From contig JAPPNI010000022.1 in assembly GCA_028873865.1 (NCBI GenBank), positions 1 through 37,948 on the forward strand: a stretch of DNA of 37,948 nt. Direction: 5' to 3'. Source of the stretch: Chloroflexota bacterium. Lineage in GTDB: Bacteria > Chloroflexota > Dehalococcoidia > Bin125. Position numbers and translations under genes: made by a program. Shown in pieces: positions 14,403 through 23,111 of the stretch (positions are counted from its first letter, which is position 1; each line of letters opens with the position of its first letter). Below the pieces are notes generated by a model. It saw nothing but the letters and a program-made list of their open reading frames with translations. It was not told the origin of the DNA and ran no database searches.

Positions 14403-17377
14403 CGACGGAGACGCCTCACCGGACCGTGGTCGAGGGCCGAAATCCCTCGAGTTTTGGCTCCGTCAGGCGGGCTCGGGCGATGCTCAACAATGGCCCGAAT
14501 GCCCTGGGCGCGCTCGCGGATGATCTTCGCGCAGCGCTGACGGAACCGTCCGACGTGCTCGTCGACCGGCCCTCCCGATTGCTCTACGCGACTGACGCGT
14601 CGCTGTATGAGATGGAGCCGGTGGCGGTCGTTTTTCCCCGCACTCCGGCTGACGCAGAAGTGGCGGTCGGGGTCGCGCGAGCGCATGGAGTACCGGTCCT
14701 TCCGCGCGGTGGGGGAACGAGTCTGGCCGGTCAGGGTGTCAACCACGCGGTCGTGCTTGATTTCACCCGCCATATGAACGCTGTCCTGGAGATTGACCCT
14801 GACCGCCGACTGGCGAGGGTCCAACCGGGTCTGGTGCTCTCCGAACTGAACAAGGCGGCGCGCCAGTTTGGTCTGCACTACCCGATTGATCCGTCGACGG
14901 CCAATCGCGCGACGATTGGCGGCGGGATCGGCAACAACTCCTGCGGCACGCACAGCGGTCTCTATGGCAAGACGGTGGATGTCGTGGAGTCGATGGACGT
15001 GATCCTGTCGGACGGTGAGCAGTTTCGCTTCGACGAGGTGGACGAGAGCCGATTGCGGGCGCTGATCGATGCGGGCGGTCGTGAGGGTCGGCTATATCGG
15101 GAGCTGCGCGGACTGGCTGATCGTGAGCGAGCCGAGATCGCCGAGCGCTACCCCGACATTCCGCGTCGTGTGTCGGGCTACAACCTTGAGACCCTGCTCG
15201 ACCCAGACGGCGTCAACCTGTCGCAGATGGTGGTGGGCTCCGAGGGCACGCTGGCGGTCGTGACCGAGGCAACAGTTCAGCTCGCTTCCTTGCCACGTCG
15301 TCGCGGCATCCTCGCTGCGCACTTCCGGACCCTGATCGAGGCGGCCGAAGCAACGGTTGTCGCCAATGCGCGCAAGCCGGCGGCGATCGAGCTGGTCGAC
15401 GACATCATCATCGAGCGCTGCCGATCCAGCGTGGGTTACGCGCCGCTGGCCGAGTTCGTCGTCGGCGAGCCGGGCGCGATTCTGCTGATTGAGTGCTTCG
15501 CCGACACCGATTCCGAGCTCGACGAGCAGCTCCAGACCATCCGGTCGGAGCTTGAAGCTCAAGGCATGGGCTACGCCTTCGTGACCGAGACTGATGCGGC
15601 TGCGCAGGCCCGAATGTGGCAGATGCGCCAGGCCGGTCTGGGTCTGCTGATGTCGATGCACGGCGATCCCAAGCCTGCGGCATTCGTCGAGGACACCGCC
15701 GTCCCGCCGGAGCGGTTGCCCGAGTTCGTCGCGCGATTCGACGCGGCGGTCCGAGCCAAAGGGCTTCGAGCGGGCTACTACGGACACGCCGCCGCTGGCT
15801 GTCTGCACATCCGACCGGTGGTCAACGTCAAGGATCCGGTCGGGCTCGATCAGACGGAGGAACTGGCTTCCGAGATTGCTGATCTCGTGGTTGAGTTTGG
15901 CGGGTCGCTCTCGGGAGAGCACGGCGATGGCATCGTCCGCGGGGCGTTCATGGAGAAGATGTACGGTGCCCGCCTCGTCGACGCCTTCCGCGAGACGAAG
16001 CAGATCTTCGACCCGGACGGGCTGCTCAATCCGGGCAAGATCATCGACACACCGCCGTTCCGCGACAACCTCCGGCTCAGTCCGGAGACGATCAATCACG
16101 AGCCGCCGGGCTGGCTCGATTTCTCGTCCGAGGGAGGACTGGCCCGCGCGGCGGAGATGTGCAACGGTCAGGGCGCCTGCCGCAAGTTCGACGGCGGGAT
16201 GTGTCCATCGTTCATGGTCACCCAGGACGAGGAGCACTCAACCCGCGGCCGAGCCAACCTGTTGCGCCAGATCCTCAACGGTGCGATGCCATTGGAAGAA
16301 CTCTCGGGCAATCGGCTGCACGAGGCGCTCGATCTCTGCGTGGAATGCAAGGCGTGCAAAGCCGAGTGTCCTTCAGGCGTCGACCTGGCGAAGATCAAGT
16401 ACGAGGTGCTCGCGCACCGCCATCGAGAGCGCGGCGTTCCCCTACGTGATCGGGCCTTCGCGAACATCTCCACCCTGCTTCGAGCCGGTTCGTTGGCGCC
16501 CGCTCTGGCCAATCTGGCGGCATCGACTCCGCTCGCGAAGTTTGCAACCAGGCAGCTCGGCGTGAATCCTCATCGATCGCTGCCACGGCTGGCCACTCAG
16601 ACGTTTGAACAGTGGTTTCGCCGGCGTGCCAGTTCGGCAGAGCGGCAGGTACCAGGCGTCAGAGGCGACGTAGTCATTTTCGACGATACCTTCACGAATT
16701 TCGTACACCCGGAGGTCGGCATCGCTGCCACGACCATTATCGAGGCACTGGGTTACCGGGTGACTCGGGTGGAGCAGAGGAGTTGTTGCGGCCGACCGTC
16801 GATCTCGAAGGGTCTGCTCGACAATGCCCGCTCGCTCGCCGAGCGCAATGTCGCGTCGCTGCTTCCATACGCCGATTCAGGGACTCCGATCGTCGGAACA
16901 GAGCCGTCCTGCCTGTTGACCCTGCGCGACGAGTACCCGTTGCTCCTGCGAAATGAGGATGCGTCGCGCGTGGCGGCGCGGGCGCTGTTGTTTGACGAGT
17001 GGCTGGAGCGAGAACTCGAGGCGAACGACCCCGACCACATCTTCGTCGGCAGCCAGGGACAGCTGATGTTGCACGCGCACTGTCACCAGAAGGCCCTCGC
17101 CGGTGTCGACCAGACGCTGTCGGTGCTGCGCTCGGCTGGCTACGAAGCGGAAGCGATCGACAGCGGCTGCTGCGGGATGGCCGGCTCGTTCGGTTTTGAG
17201 GCCGAGCACCACGAGATCTCAAGAGGAATGGGCGAGTTGCGTTTGTTTCCGGCTATCCGCGCGGCCAAGCACATCCCTGTCGCGGTGACCGGCGTCTCTT
17301 GTCGTCAGCAGATTGGACACTTCACCGATGCACGGCCGCGGCACGTGGTTGAATATCTGGCGGATGCGCTGAAGTGA
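14399..17377 (+). CDS. FAD-linked oxidase fused to Fe-S oxidoreductase (glycolate/D-lactate dehydrogenase type)
   Basis: This 992-residue protein has three parts. An FAD-binding PCMH/GlcD-type domain (about 50-510) includes LPRGGGTSLAGQGVN and IGGGIGNNSCGTHSG. Two ferredoxin-like Cys motifs follow: C-x5-C...CPS near 588-604 and CxxCxxCxxxCP (CVECKACKAECP) near 648-659. The C-terminal pair of CCG domains has RSCCGRPSISKG near 796 and SGCCGMAGSFG near 924. Such fusions oxidise 2-hydroxy acids (glycolate, D-lactate, 2-hydroxyglutarate) and pass electrons to the quinone pool or a carrier. ATG 14399 overlaps the tenI stop (ATGA), but the conserved part begins later and ATG 14480 is an alternative. 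It closes the thiamine operon; no terminator is seen after it. Confidence 0.9.
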   Translation: MTTETPHRTVVEGRNPSSFGSVRRARAMLNNGPNALGALADDLRAALTEPSDVLVDRPSRLLYATDASLYEMEPVAVVFPRTPADAEVAVGVARAHGVPVLPRGGGTSLAGQGVNHAVVLDFTRHMNAVLEIDPDRRLARVQPGLVLSELNKAARQFGLHYPIDPSTANRATIGGGIGNNSCGTHSGLYGKTVDVVESMDVILSDGEQFRFDEVDESRLRALIDAGGREGRLYRELRGLADRERAEIAERYPDIPRRVSGYNLETLLDPDGVNLSQMVVGSEGTLAVVTEATVQLASLPRRRGILAAHFRTLIEAAEATVVANARKPAAIELVDDIIIERCRSSVGYAPLAEFVVGEPGAILLIECFADTDSELDEQLQTIRSELEAQGMGYAFVTETDAAAQARMWQMRQAGLGLLMSMHGDPKPAAFVEDTAVPPERLPEFVARFDAAVRAKGLRAGYYGHAAAGCLHIRPVVNVKDPVGLDQTEELASEIADLVVEFGGSLSGEHGDGIVRGAFMEKMYGARLVDAFRETKQIFDPDGLLNPGKIIDTPPFRDNLRLSPETINHEPPGWLDFSSEGGLARAAEMCNGQGACRKFDGGMCPSFMVTQDEEHSTRGRANLLRQILNGAMPLEELSGNRLHEALDLCVECKACKAECPSGVDLAKIKYEVLAHRHRERGVPLRDRAFANISTLLRAGSLAPALANLAASTPLAKFATRQLGVNPHRSLPRLATQTFEQWFRRRASSAERQVPGVRGDVVIFDDTFTNFVHPEVGIAATTIIEALGYRVTRVEQRSCCGRPSISKGLLDNARSLAERNVASLLPYADSGTPIVGTEPSCLLTLRDEYPLLLRNEDASRVAARALLFDEWLERELEANDPDHIFVGSQGQLMLHAHCHQKALAGVDQTLSVLRSAGYEAEAIDSGCCGMAGSFGFEAEHHEISRGMGELRLFPAIRAAKHIPVAVTGVSCRQQIGHFTDARPRHVVEYLADALK

Positions 17378-17388
17378 CGGGATGAGCC

Positions 17389-17464
17389 TGGTGCCGAGGG
17401 GCAGAGTCGAACTGCCGACACCACGATTTTCAGTCGTGTGCTCTACCAACTGAGCTACCTCGGC
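17389..17464 (-). tRNA. tRNA-Phe (GAA)
   Basis: Read on the minus strand it folds as a full cloverleaf: acceptor GCCGAGG/CCTCGGC, D-arm GCTC...GAGC, anticodon stem CACGA/TCGTG with loop CTGAAAA (anticodon GAA), T-arm GGCAG-TTCGACT-CTGCC, discriminator A, and CCA encoded at 17389-17391. It lies downstream of the oxidoreductase gene on the opposite strand. Confidence 0.97.
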
Positions 17465-17526
17465 GCGATAGCTGACTCAGCATACACTCAGACCACCTGA
17501 GCGGGTGGGGTGTGTCGGGTGGCAAA

Positions 17527-18222
17527 TCAGGGCCGAGACATGCTCTCGACGGTCGGCATGACGGCCTGCCGGACCTCTTCGAAGACCTCTTCGATCGTGC
17601 CGCGGGCGTCGACGATGTCCCAGTCGTAACGTTCGGCCATGGCCGACATCTCGTGCAGCTGCTCGCGTTGATGCTGCATGAAGCCGTCGTAGATGCTGCG
17701 GTCGTGCAGGTAGTCGCCGCCGGACTCCCAGAAGTCAAAGCCGCGTTCGAGGATGCGCAAGACGAGGTCCTCGGCGTCGATGTCGAGATAGATCACCTGA
17801 TCCGGAATCAACGCGAAGCCGTAGATCTGCTCCAGCCACTCGCGCGCGGCGCCGCGTACGATCGCCCGGGCCATGAGCGAGAAGATGTAGCGGTCGGCGA
17901 GGACCACCATGCCCGCCTGTAGGGCGGGCAGCATGATCCGCTCGAAGCGGTCCCAGAAGTCGGTCGCATAGAACAGGTTCAGGGTGATCGGATCGAGCGT
18001 GTGGCCCTCCTTGGCCTGGTCAATTCCCGGTCCGACCAGCGGCGAGCGGCGGAGGCCGCTGTCGACCACGCCCCAGCCATTGGCTTCGAGATAATCCCTG
18101 AGAATTGAGATGATCGTCGAGCGCCCGACCCCATCGGTTCCCTCGATCGCAATCAGCCGGCCCGGGAGCCACTCCTGGTCAATGCCGGGCGGCGGCTCCC
18201 CGTAAAACTGGACTTTGGTCAC
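17527..18222 (-). CDS. Thymidylate-kinase-like P-loop protein, Walker A Lys replaced by Arg
   Basis: This 231-residue protein starts at GTG 18222, which overlaps the stop of the upstream paralogue (GTGA). The TMPK/adenylate-kinase fold is clear: P-loop EGTDGVGRST near residues 27-36, core LNLFYATDFWDRFE, DRYIFSLMARAIVRG (the DR motif), QVIYLDIDAEDLVLRI, and a lid-like RGFDFWESGGD. Two things are odd. The invariant Walker A Lys is Arg, and the (R)EPGGT motif that binds dTMP is replaced by SGLRRSPLVG. It is therefore annotated as TMPK-like rather than as dTMP kinase. Activity and substrate are open; a regulatory or partner role for the first kinase is possible. Confidence 0.8.
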   Translation of the reverse strand: MTKVQFYGEPPPGIDQEWLPGRLIAIEGTDGVGRSTIISILRDYLEANGWGVVDSGLRRSPLVGPGIDQAKEGHTLDPITLNLFYATDFWDRFERIMLPALQAGMVVLADRYIFSLMARAIVRGAAREWLEQIYGFALIPDQVIYLDIDAEDLVLRILERGFDFWESGGDYLHDRSIYDGFMQHQREQLHEMSAMAERYDWDIVDARGTIEEVFEEVRQAVMPTVESMSRP

Positions 18223-18959
18223 AGGCCACCCCCGGCAGCGAGCGAGACGTAGCCGGTTTGCATATGCGTTGGCACATTGGTGATCTCACGCCGTGGCATG
18301 TCTTCGAGCAGCGGCTCGACCAGCTCGCGAACCAGGACCTGTTGACTGACCAGCGACTGGTGCGCATCGACTCGGGTGATGTCGTATTCGTCGCAGAGCG
18401 TGTCGTATTCCTCGAGGATCCGTCCCTGGAACAGGCGGAATGACTCGCTGACGTCTTCGGAGAGGCCCAGATCCATGCCCGCTTCGTAGAACTTGATCTC
18501 CGCCCGGGCGGCGCCGATCCGGCGGATCGACTCCTCCAGCGAGACGTGGAAGTACAGCGCGAGGTCGGGCGGCGGGGCGAACGAATAGAGGTCGCGCACC
18601 CATTTGCGATTGACGCCTCTCGCGGCGTCGCGCGCGAAGGCGGTGTAAATGTAGCGGTCGGCGAGGACGATCACGCCCGCCTGCAAGGCAGGGAGGATCT
18701 GTTCGTGGGTGCGGCTGGCGAAGTCGGCGGCGTGGATCAGACTGAACGACATCGGCGTGAGCAGCTGCTTGCGTTTGCCTCGCTTGGTCGTATCCCGAAC
18801 GATCGGCGACGAGTTCCACTCGGTGAAGACGGTGACGTAGCCCTCGCTACGCAGCCATTTGTGCAGCAGATCGAGCTGTGTGCTCTTGCCGGAGCCGTCA
18901 ATGCCCTCGACCACGATCAGCCGGCCAGGTAGATCCATGAAGTCTTCGGATGTGGACAT
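18219..18959 (-). CDS. Thymidylate-kinase-like nucleotide kinase (canonical P-loop)
   Basis: ATG 18959 is preferred over GTG 19010 because AAGGGA lies seven bases upstream; this gives 246 residues. The P-loop EGIDGSGKST is canonical. SFSLIHAADFASR, DRYIYTAFARDAARG and the lid RAEIKFYEAGMDLGL follow in TMPK order. The (R)EPGGT motif expected between strand 2 and helix 2 is replaced by TEWNSSPIVRDT, so dTMP may not be the substrate. Its stop overlaps the start of a second TMPK-like gene, and the two share the 'SP(I/L)V' pattern at the replaced motif. The pair was probably produced by duplication and works together. Confidence 0.82.
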   Translation of the reverse strand: MSTSEDFMDLPGRLIVVEGIDGSGKSTQLDLLHKWLRSEGYVTVFTEWNSSPIVRDTTKRGKRKQLLTPMSFSLIHAADFASRTHEQILPALQAGVIVLADRYIYTAFARDAARGVNRKWVRDLYSFAPPPDLALYFHVSLEESIRRIGAARAEIKFYEAGMDLGLSEDVSESFRLFQGRILEEYDTLCDEYDITRVDAHQSLVSQQVLVRELVEPLLEDMPRREITNVPTHMQTGYVSLAAGGGL

Positions 18960-19064
18960 CGTCGGTTCCCTTCGACGCGCGTTCCCACGCGGAAGCCCCC
19001 GCGAATTCACACGTTAAGACCGAGTCTTTGGCTACAGGTTAACGAATCGGCAGGGGGCACCGGG

Positions 19065-20477
19065 TCAATCGGGCGATGGAAGGAGCCAGGACTTGGGACC
19101 GAGTCCCTGGACCTGGGCGGCGAGGTCTGTTGCCGGGTCGATCAGTCGATGGGTTGCGCGAGCGTTGAGGCTTACAAATGCGTCGGCTGTGACTGTGACT
19201 TGTCGGCCCTGTCGGGCATGGTGGTCGTGAATGATGTGCGCCGTCGCGAGGATCAGGTCGGGCTGGGTGGACATTCGCTCGGCCTGCAGGGGACTGAGGT
19301 AGCTTGCCGGCGATTCGGTCCAGCTGCGGCCCTGCGTGTCGGTGACCCGGTATTCGACGTGGCCGACTTTTTCGGTCAGCAGGACGCGCCAGGAGAATCG
19401 GTATCCTTCCTCGTTCCATTGAACCGGACCGGGATAGAAGTAGTGACGCAGCGGCACGATGATCTGCACGGCCACCACGGCCAATGCGATCATGACGGCG
19501 AGCCGCCCCCAGATTGACGGCTTCGCCAGGCGTCGCCTGCTAGCGGGCAGGTTCTCGGCGGGCATGGGTTGATGTCGTAGGCGCGAGAGGAGTCGGCGCG
19601 GCCAGTCGGGACTGAAGAAGATCAGCGACGCCGCGATCATCATGTAGGGGAAGATGCCGATCATGAAGAGCTGGCCGGTGATCAGGTGGAAGACGATCAA
19701 GACCGCGAACGCAAGCAGTCGCGAACGGCCCCAGAGCATCCAGGCGACGATCGTGAGGTCGAAGGCGGCGCCTGCCCAGCTGAAGGCATAGGCGATCCAG
19801 GTCTCATCGAGCAAGGGTCCAACGACCGGCAGGTGGGCGTGCTGGGGCAGCCAGAAGCGGAGCGGAGCGGCGTTGACGATCCAGTCGTGATTGAGCTTCG
19901 CGAATCCGGCGAAACAGTAGACCAAGGCGATCTGAGCTCGCAGCACCCAGACTGTCCATACCGGAGTCCATGTCAATGTCCCAGCGCGCCGGGAATCGAG
20001 CGACCAGGCGCGGTCGTGGGGGATGAACGCCAGCAATAGTGCGACCAATGAGACGAAGTAGTAGTGGTTCAGATAGGTGGTCTTGTCGATCAGCTCGACG
20101 TACGTGAAACCTAAGGCGAAGAGGATGAGCGACGCTCTCGCGTGCCAGCCAAGGATGATGCTGATCGACAGCAGGCCGAGCGTCGCAAAATGCAGGTGCA
20201 TCCAGGGCGCGGGCCAGGCTCGGACCCACTCGAAGCCGACATAAGAGAAGTGGTGCAGCGGATCGACGTAGAGCTGATCGATCCAGTCGTAGGCGAAGAA
20301 GCGGACGATCGCGACCAGCGTCACGAGTCCGAAAGCGATCCGAAATACGGCGACAGAGGATGCGTCCATCGGCTCGGAGCCGCGACGGTGAAGGAAATCG
20401 ATTGGTCGCCACAGGCCCATCGGCCTGAGCTGGAACGCTCGAGCCGTCTGTGTCGGTGGAAGAACGGTCAGCGCCAT
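19065..20477 (-). CDS. Vitamin-K-dependent gamma-carboxylase-like (HTTM) membrane protein
   Basis: This 470-residue protein has an N-terminal multi-pass domain (about 40-300) and a soluble C-terminal part. Two stretches match vertebrate gamma-glutamyl carboxylase closely. DKTTYLNHYYFVSLVALLLA (131-150, then a WSLD) corresponds to the 'DKTSWNNHSYL...' region with its functional His (here His138). FAGFAKLNHDWI (189-200) corresponds to 'IAGVKKLDADW', keeping the Lys that acts as the catalytic base (here Lys194). The enzyme uses reduced vitamin K, O2 and CO2 to carboxylate Glu. In bacteria the substrates are mostly unknown. It is the last gene of the imelysin operon, 26 bp after the preceding stop. 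The start could lie at Met20 or Met37. Confidence 0.85.
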   Translation of the reverse strand: MALTVLPPTQTARAFQLRPMGLWRPIDFLHRRGSEPMDASSVAVFRIAFGLVTLVAIVRFFAYDWIDQLYVDPLHHFSYVGFEWVRAWPAPWMHLHFATLGLLSISIILGWHARASLILFALGFTYVELIDKTTYLNHYYFVSLVALLLAFIPHDRAWSLDSRRAGTLTWTPVWTVWVLRAQIALVYCFAGFAKLNHDWIVNAAPLRFWLPQHAHLPVVGPLLDETWIAYAFSWAGAAFDLTIVAWMLWGRSRLLAFAVLIVFHLITGQLFMIGIFPYMMIAASLIFFSPDWPRRLLSRLRHQPMPAENLPASRRRLAKPSIWGRLAVMIALAVVAVQIIVPLRHYFYPGPVQWNEEGYRFSWRVLLTEKVGHVEYRVTDTQGRSWTESPASYLSPLQAERMSTQPDLILATAHIIHDHHARQGRQVTVTADAFVSLNARATHRLIDPATDLAAQVQGLGPKSWLLPSPD

Positions 20478-20503
20478 CAGCGATGAACCCTGTTCCGTCG
20501 GCG

Positions 20504-21601
20504 CTAGCTGTCGCCGTCGTTGTCGCTGAAGCCGATCGTTATACCGAGCAGGCTGACAACCTCGGTGTTGAGGACGAGCTGCACGTTCTTGATCGCATCC
20601 CTTGCCTCAATCACGAGGCCCGAATCGGTTTGCAGGAGATCCTTGAGGGGCTTGCCCGTTTCCCTAAGGGACTCAATTGCCGTGATGGCGTTCAACAGGG
20701 CGTCGCGCATACGTTGATCCGCCTCGGTGGAGAGCTCGGCGACCAGGTCGGAGAGGCCAAGGCCGTCAGCGTCGCCAAGGTATGTGTCCTGAATACCCCG
20801 CATGCTCTGGTCCAGATCCTCCACTCCGGTGGCTGCGACGCCTTCGGGAATCACGTTCAGATCGGCCTCCGGTTTCGTGATCCCGAGCGCCACACCCAAC
20901 TGCATGTCGCCCAAGGTCTCGGTCAGGAAGACGGGCACGCGGACCAGGTCAGCGATGGCGAGGTTTTCAGAGATGGCTCGATCGCCGCTGCCTGAGAAGG
21001 CCTCGCCGTACTCACCGCTCCAGTCGTTGGAGGCCTGCCGAACAGCATCTGCGATCACTTCGGCGAGAGCCATGAGGTACTGGCTATACGCTTCGTCATC
21101 GGCCTGAAGATGACTGAGCACACTGTCACCGTCGGCGAACAGGAGAAGTTCCAGCGCGCCAAAGCCACGCTGATCGGCTGCGAACGTGTCGCGAACGTCT
21201 TCGGCCGAGATTGAGGGCCGAGCCAGCGCGTCGCGGATCTTGCTCTCGTCGATCGGCCACCAGCTCACGAGTGAAGGAATGCGGAGCTCCATCACGGGTC
21301 CGAGGGTGTAGGCCTGCACGCGGCTCCAGGCCGAGCGAGCATCGCGCCAGCTATCGCGGGCCTCGTGGAGTCGTGCGGGCGTCGGTTCTGATACGAGAGT
21401 GCGAATTCCCTCACTCATCGCCTCAGCGCGGTCGGCGGCGGCCTCATAGCGAGGGACGATCACCAGTTCGGTCAGGGAGGCCGCGACATCGCGACGGGTG
21501 ACGTCGCTGGAACAGGCGGCGAGCAGCAGCGCTGCGCCCAGGATCAAGGGCGGCAGCAACGCTGCACGGCGGACTGATCGTGCGCTGAGACGAGTGGCCA
21601 T
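20504..21601 (-). CDS. Imelysin-like lipoprotein lacking the GxHxxE His
   Basis: This 365-residue protein has a signal peptide and lipobox LLAAC (Cys about 30). The mature part is an all-helical imelysin-like domain: an N-terminal SLTELVIVPRYEAAADRAEAM helix, WSRVQAYTLGPVMELRI, and a family-typical RGFGALELLLF. At this last position imelysins carry a GxHxxE motif; here it reads GFGALE, so the putative metal-binding His is Gly. C-terminal helices with GIQDTYLGD also match the family. It lies 18 bp after the di-heme gene in the same operon. It may be a structural or partner paralogue of the canonical imelysin encoded upstream. Confidence 0.82.
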   Translation of the reverse strand: MATRLSARSVRRAALLPPLILGAALLLAACSSDVTRRDVAASLTELVIVPRYEAAADRAEAMSEGIRTLVSEPTPARLHEARDSWRDARSAWSRVQAYTLGPVMELRIPSLVSWWPIDESKIRDALARPSISAEDVRDTFAADQRGFGALELLLFADGDSVLSHLQADDEAYSQYLMALAEVIADAVRQASNDWSGEYGEAFSGSGDRAISENLAIADLVRVPVFLTETLGDMQLGVALGITKPEADLNVIPEGVAATGVEDLDQSMRGIQDTYLGDADGLGLSDLVAELSTEADQRMRDALLNAITAIESLRETGKPLKDLLQTDSGLVIEARDAIKNVQLVLNTEVVSLLGITIGFSDNDGDS

Positions 21602-21619
21602 GATGAATCCGCTCGAAGA

Positions 21620-23095
21620 TTAGAGGGAGTTGATGAAGTCGATCAGCGCCTGACGGTCTTCGGCCGACATGTTGCGGAAGGCCTCACGCGATGCTTCCGC
21701 CTCGCCACCGTGCCAGAGAATCGCCTCGGCGACGCCGCGCGCGCGGCCGTCGTGCATGAGTCGGTTGTGCCCGTTGACGGCCTCGATCAGGCCGATCCCC
21801 CAGAGCGGAGGCGTGCGCCATTCCGAGCCTGCCGCGTCGTGGACCGGTCGGTTGTCGCTCAGCTCCGGTCCCATGTCGTGCAGGAGGAGGTCGGTGTAGG
21901 GCAGGATGACCTGGTCGCTGAGTGCGTCGATCTCATGCTCGCCGGTCGTCAACTTCGGCACGTGACAGAGGTGGCAGCCCGCCGCGAAGAACAGCTCGGC
22001 GCCTCTTTTGCGCGTCGAGTAGCCGCGCGCCGCCGGTACGGCCAGGGTCTGCGAATAGAAGACAACCGCCTCGAACCGCTCGTCAGAGACCTCTGGATCT
22101 CCGCCAGGGATCGCGGAGCGACACGCTGTTTGCGCTTCGGGGCAGTTCTGCTGGTCATGGATGCTTGACGTGATCCCGATGTCGCCGAGGAAGGCGTTGG
22201 CCGACTGCAGACGCACGCTAGGAGCGGTCGCCTTCCAGCCGAACCGGCCGACATCGAACTGGCCGGAGTCCGGGTTCCAGATCATGTGGATGCGTCCCGA
22301 GATGCCGTCGCCGTCCTCATCGTCGGGATCGGCGAGCAATTCCAGAATCTCGACCGGGATGGCCTCCAACAGGCCGGAACCGAACACGCTGGGGGCGACA
22401 CGAGGAGAGATCTGTAGGGCTTCGTGTGGTGGGCCGTATGCCGGTTCGCCGACCGAATAGGTGGGTTTGAGCAGGGTGAACGTCGAGCCGTCGGCGTAGG
22501 TGCCATGGACCTCGACATAAGTGATCACCATGCGTCCTTCGGGCTGGACCTTCTGGATCGCGCGATCCTGGAGCTGGTTGCCGTAGACGGGATCGGGCAC
22601 CGGGCCGCCTTTGGGCGCGGCCAGAGTGTCGGGAGCGAACAGCTCTCTGAACTCCTCGGGCAACGACAGGCGCAACAGCAGGCCGCGCTCCGGATCGTCA
22701 TTGGAAAACGGCGGACGCCCACGTCCGTCGAGCGCGTGACAGCTTGAGCAGGATTGGGCATTGAACGTCGGTCCGAGGCCGTCGCGCGCCTCGGTCGAGG
22801 ACGGTGCCGTAACCCAGTTCTGTTCGAAGAAGCTGTCGCCCAGCTCGAACCGGCGGCGCTGTTCCCGGTCCAGGTTGCGCGCCGAGAACGAGAACGCGTT
22901 GCGGGTGACGTTGGTCGCCGTGGTCTCGCCGCCGCTGAACAGGTTGGCCGTGTCATCGGGCGTAAGTCCGAGCGGCCCGCCTTCAACATCGCCGTCGGAG
23001 CAGACGCTGGACGAGAGGGCGATGACCAACAGGGTGCACAGAATGCCGATGCCCGAGGCGATGGCACGTCGTCTGGCGGCATGTCGCCCGGGCAT
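21620..23095 (-). CDS. Di-heme c-type oxidoreductase (DUF1111 / 'thiol oxidoreductase' family)
   Basis: This 491-residue exported protein has a hydrophobic N-terminal segment, with a Cys at 32 that might be a lipobox. It carries two c-type heme sites, CSSCH (116-120) and CHLCH near 371-375, in the peroxidase-like DUF1111 fold. Other family landmarks are GLGPTFNAQSCSSCH, FGSGLLEAIP, the acidic DPDDEDGDGISG loop (a possible Ca site), FGWKA, and the final WRTPPLWGIG...HDGRA. Homologues are often encoded beside imelysins and respond to iron. It probably moves electrons at the outer face of the membrane, perhaps reducing ferric iron, but no activity is proven. Heme attachment needs a cytochrome c maturation system from elsewhere. 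Confidence 0.88.
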   Translation of the reverse strand: MPGRHAARRRAIASGIGILCTLLVIALSSSVCSDGDVEGGPLGLTPDDTANLFSGGETTATNVTRNAFSFSARNLDREQRRRFELGDSFFEQNWVTAPSSTEARDGLGPTFNAQSCSSCHALDGRGRPPFSNDDPERGLLLRLSLPEEFRELFAPDTLAAPKGGPVPDPVYGNQLQDRAIQKVQPEGRMVITYVEVHGTYADGSTFTLLKPTYSVGEPAYGPPHEALQISPRVAPSVFGSGLLEAIPVEILELLADPDDEDGDGISGRIHMIWNPDSGQFDVGRFGWKATAPSVRLQSANAFLGDIGITSSIHDQQNCPEAQTACRSAIPGGDPEVSDERFEAVVFYSQTLAVPAARGYSTRKRGAELFFAAGCHLCHVPKLTTGEHEIDALSDQVILPYTDLLLHDMGPELSDNRPVHDAAGSEWRTPPLWGIGLIEAVNGHNRLMHDGRARGVAEAILWHGGEAEASREAFRNMSAEDRQALIDFINSL

Positions 23096-23111
23096 CGGTC
23101 GGTTGCTCGTC

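Noticed and set aside
15092..16237. A 381-codon open frame on the minus strand
   Set aside because: Antisense to the FAD/Fe-S oxidoreductase, whose motifs are intact on the other strand.
17219..17449. Small open frame with MVEHTTENRGVGSSTL start
   Set aside because: It is read across the tRNA-Phe gene, a well-known false peptide.
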